A stretch of 64,000 nucleotides of DNA from an uncultured Bacteroidales bacterium. GTDB taxonomy: Bacteria; Bacteroidota; Bacteroidia; Bacteroidales; P3. The stretch spans positions 1-64,000 of the forward strand of contig CALEFF010000013.1 in NCBI GenBank assembly GCA_937876865.1. Direction: 5' to 3'. Shown piece by piece: positions 62,365-64,000 of the stretch. The notes under the pieces were generated by a model, which was not told where the DNA came from, made no database searches, and was given only the letters and a program-made list of their open reading frames with translations. Position 1 is the stretch's first letter, and every line of letters begins with the position of its first letter. The translations under genes were made by a program, and so were the position numbers.

Positions 62365-62874
62365 ATGACAAAAATTGGTGTAATGAGTGATACACACTCG
62401 CTTGTACCTAAACAAGTTTATTCTTTCTTTGAAGATGTAGATTTAATTCTACATTGCGGAGACATAGGCTCTTCTGATGTACTTTGCGAGTTAAGATTAT
62501 TCAAGCCAACCATTGCTGTATGGGGAAATTGTGATAGTCGCTATGAATTAGACGATGTAGAAGAGTTTCAAAGTTTAGAGATAGAAAACACAAAACTACT
62601 TATGACTCACATAGGCGGTTATCCAAAACATTATCCCGAACACATAGAGAAAAAACTCAAAGAAGAAAAACCCGACATCTTTCTTTGCGGACATTCTCAC
62701 ATATTAAAAGTAATGTATGACCAAGATTTAGATTTTCTTTTAATAAATCCCGGTGCTTGTGGCAGACAAGGATTTCACTTAAAATCAACTTTGGTTAAGT
62801 TTTGTCTTGACAAGGGCAAAGCAAAAGATTTAGATATAATGGAATTTGATAAACATAATAAATCAGAGAAATGA
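62365..62874 (+). CDS. YfcE-type metallophosphoesterase
   Basis: This encodes 169 residues. Metal ligands of the calcineurin-like fold: VMSDTHS (residues 7-13), ILHCGDIG, WGNCDSR, MTHIGGYP and LCGHSHI. Length and order match the YfcE/MJ0936 phosphodiesterase group. Its natural substrate is unknown in most bacteria. It begins 1 base after the GH92 stop, and its own stop overlaps the next ATG by 4 bases, so translation is coupled across the run. Confidence 0.93.
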   Translation: MTKIGVMSDTHSLVPKQVYSFFEDVDLILHCGDIGSSDVLCELRLFKPTIAVWGNCDSRYELDDVEEFQSLEIENTKLLMTHIGGYPKHYPEHIEKKLKEEKPDIFLCGHSHILKVMYDQDLDFLLINPGACGRQGFHLKSTLVKFCLDKGKAKDLDIMEFDKHNKSEK

Positions 62875-63749
62875 AAAAAATAATTAGCTTTGTATTACTA
62901 TTGAATGTTTGCTTAATTGCAAATGCACAATTACACAAATTAGAAATTGGAATGTCGTTTGGAGCAAGTAATTATGTTGGAGACATAAATTCTGCTTTTA
63001 ATTCAAACAAGGAAAACAAACAATGGAATCAATTTGAGTCAAGTTTTGATTTCTATAACATAAATTTTATGTGGGGAGTAGTTGCTCGTTACAATTTTAA
63101 TCCTCGTTGGGTTTTGAATACATCTTTTTCACTTTCTCAGTTAGAAGGAAACGATGCACATTTCAACAATCCAAGAAACCTAAGTTTCTATTCCGACATA
63201 AAAGAACTTAGTTTGGTTATGGAATTTAACTTCTTGGATTATCAAACAGGAAGCAAAAAACACAGAATTGCACCTTTTATCTTTGCTGGATTAGCAGGTT
63301 TTCACTTTAATCCTAAGACAGATCTTGTCAATCCTATAACACAGATTGAAGAATCAATAGAATTGCAACCTTATAATACAGAAGGACAAGGTATGCCCGG
63401 TTATAATAAGCCATATTCAAGATATAGTTTAGCAATTCCTTTTGGTTTGGGTTGTAAATTTAGCATTAACAATTACATCTCTGTGGCTGTGCAATGGGGA
63501 TTTAGAAAAACTTTCACCGATTACATAGATGATATTAGCACAAGATACGTTGATCACTACGAAATGGTGAATTGGTCTGGTGAGGTTGGAGCTGCGGCTG
63601 CCGATAGAACAAATGAATTACCGGGATATGAGGGTTACTACAACGAACACAACCTTTCACGAGGCAATGAAAAGAATAAAGATTGGTATAACTTCTTTGG
63701 AATAACAATTACAACTAAACTTTCTAACGGAAAAGCACATTGCTTATAA
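62871..63749 (+). CDS. DUF6089-like outer-membrane beta-barrel protein
   Basis: This encodes 292 residues with a signal peptide (1-20, ending NAQL). The mature start LEIGMSFGASNYVGDINSAF is typical of the DUF6089 family in Bacteroidota. Amphipathic strands follow (GVVARYNFNPRWVLNTSFS, IAPFIFAGLAGFHFNP, FGLGCKFSINNYISVAVQWG) with long polar loops, which fits an outer-membrane barrel. Some relatives lie near genes for secretion or envelope maintenance, but no role is established. It overlaps the phosphoesterase gene by 4 bases. Confidence 0.85.
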   Translation: MKKIISFVLLLNVCLIANAQLHKLEIGMSFGASNYVGDINSAFNSNKENKQWNQFESSFDFYNINFMWGVVARYNFNPRWVLNTSFSLSQLEGNDAHFNNPRNLSFYSDIKELSLVMEFNFLDYQTGSKKHRIAPFIFAGLAGFHFNPKTDLVNPITQIEESIELQPYNTEGQGMPGYNKPYSRYSLAIPFGLGCKFSINNYISVAVQWGFRKTFTDYIDDISTRYVDHYEMVNWSGEVGAAAADRTNELPGYEGYYNEHNLSRGNEKNKDWYNFFGITITTKLSNGKAHCL

Positions 63750-63766
63750 TTTTTTTTAAAGTTTTT

Positions 63767-63797
63767 TTTGTTTTTAAAGATTTTTTCATTAGTTTTG
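63767..63797 (+). promoter_or_regulatory. Promoter of the partial secreted gene
   Basis: TTTG (63767-63770), 19-base spacer, TAGTTTTG (63790-63797), an exact match; predicted start near 63804, 22 bases before the ATG. Confidence 0.75.
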
Positions 63798-63825
63798 TCG
63801 CATAAATTAAAAACAAGTTTTCATT

Positions 63826-64000
63826 ATGAAAAAAATTATAGCAATAACACTGATTCTTTTATTAAGTTTTGGTCTTGCGGCACAAAACAAAAGCAAAAAG
63901 AAAAAATCAAAAAAACCTGTACCCGCTGCTCCTATTGAAGTAAGTCTTCCTGATAGATGTTCCGATTGTTTTTTTCCTGTCACCTTACAAGCAGATGTCC
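63826..64000 (+). CDS. Secreted protein, partial at right edge
   Basis: The first 58 codons of a gene that continues past the window. A signal peptide (MKKIIAITLILLLSFGLAAQ) is followed by a strongly basic stretch (NKSKKKKSKKPVPAAP) and then VSLPDRCSDCFFP, with a CxxC. The frame is open to the last base. Too little is visible to name a family. Confidence 0.75.
   Translation, partial: MKKIIAITLILLLSFGLAAQNKSKKKKSKKPVPAAPIEVSLPDRCSDCFFPVTLQADV

Overview
The window is about 64 kb of AT-rich DNA from a Bacteroidota genome, most likely a member of the Bacteroidales. Support comes from several features: many secreted proteins with type IX secretion (T9SS) C-terminal domains of type A and type B; Bacteroidota families such as DUF5103, DUF3109, DUF6089, DUF4369-thioredoxin and class III fructose-bisphosphatase; weak use of Shine-Dalgarno sites; and repeated matches to the Bacteroidota promoter form TTTG-N19/20-TAnnTTTG.

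Layout. 1-8732 (minus) is the N-terminal 2,910 codons of a giant surface protein that runs off the left edge. 8.9-12.9 kb holds small secreted proteins, a T9SS-sorted SGNH hydrolase and a thioredoxin-like protein. 12.9-17.8 kb (minus) is an operon of smpB, a double thioredoxin-like protein without active-site cysteines, a YitT membrane protein and an oligopeptide-type binding lipoprotein. A tRNA-Lys(TTT) follows, then an M1 peptidase with a T9SS tail, then an ECF sigma factor with a membrane partner that ends in a T9SS type B domain. 22-31.7 kb carries an O-antigen ligase/polymerase, a PMT-like glycosyltransferase with TPRs, murB, an alpha/beta hydrolase and a MATE transporter fused in frame to an M23 peptidase. 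31.7-33.6 kb holds a strong candidate structured RNA (6S-like) and two envelope proteins. 33.7-42.6 kb has an ATPase/DUF4143 gene, fbp, a MurL-MurD fusion, a DUF3109 protein, glnS and a small outer-membrane protein.

42.7-49.7 kb looks accessory. It contains a membrane KAP NTPase, two small membrane ORFs (one broken by an amber codon), a WD40 protein and two convergent ATPase/DUF4143 genes, each preceded by three repeats with an exact 33-bp period. 49.9-54.4 kb (minus) is a peptidase operon (pepD, a small membrane coiled-coil protein, an aminopeptidase P type enzyme, DUF5103). The right end has a YeiH transporter, dapB, a ROK kinase, GH2 and GH92 mannosidases, a YfcE-like phosphoesterase, a DUF6089 barrel and a partial secreted gene.

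The least explained signal is a family of intergenic arrays. Five separate gaps carry the pentamer C-W-W-W-G (CTTTG, CAAAG, CATAG, CTATG, CTTAG) repeated three to six times at exactly 21 bp, two helical turns, with A/T-rich DNA between. Other points of note are the 6S-like RNA, the MurL-MurD fusion, the MATE-M23 fusion that depends on one TGG codon, and repeat-bearing promoters in front of all three DUF4143 ATPases.
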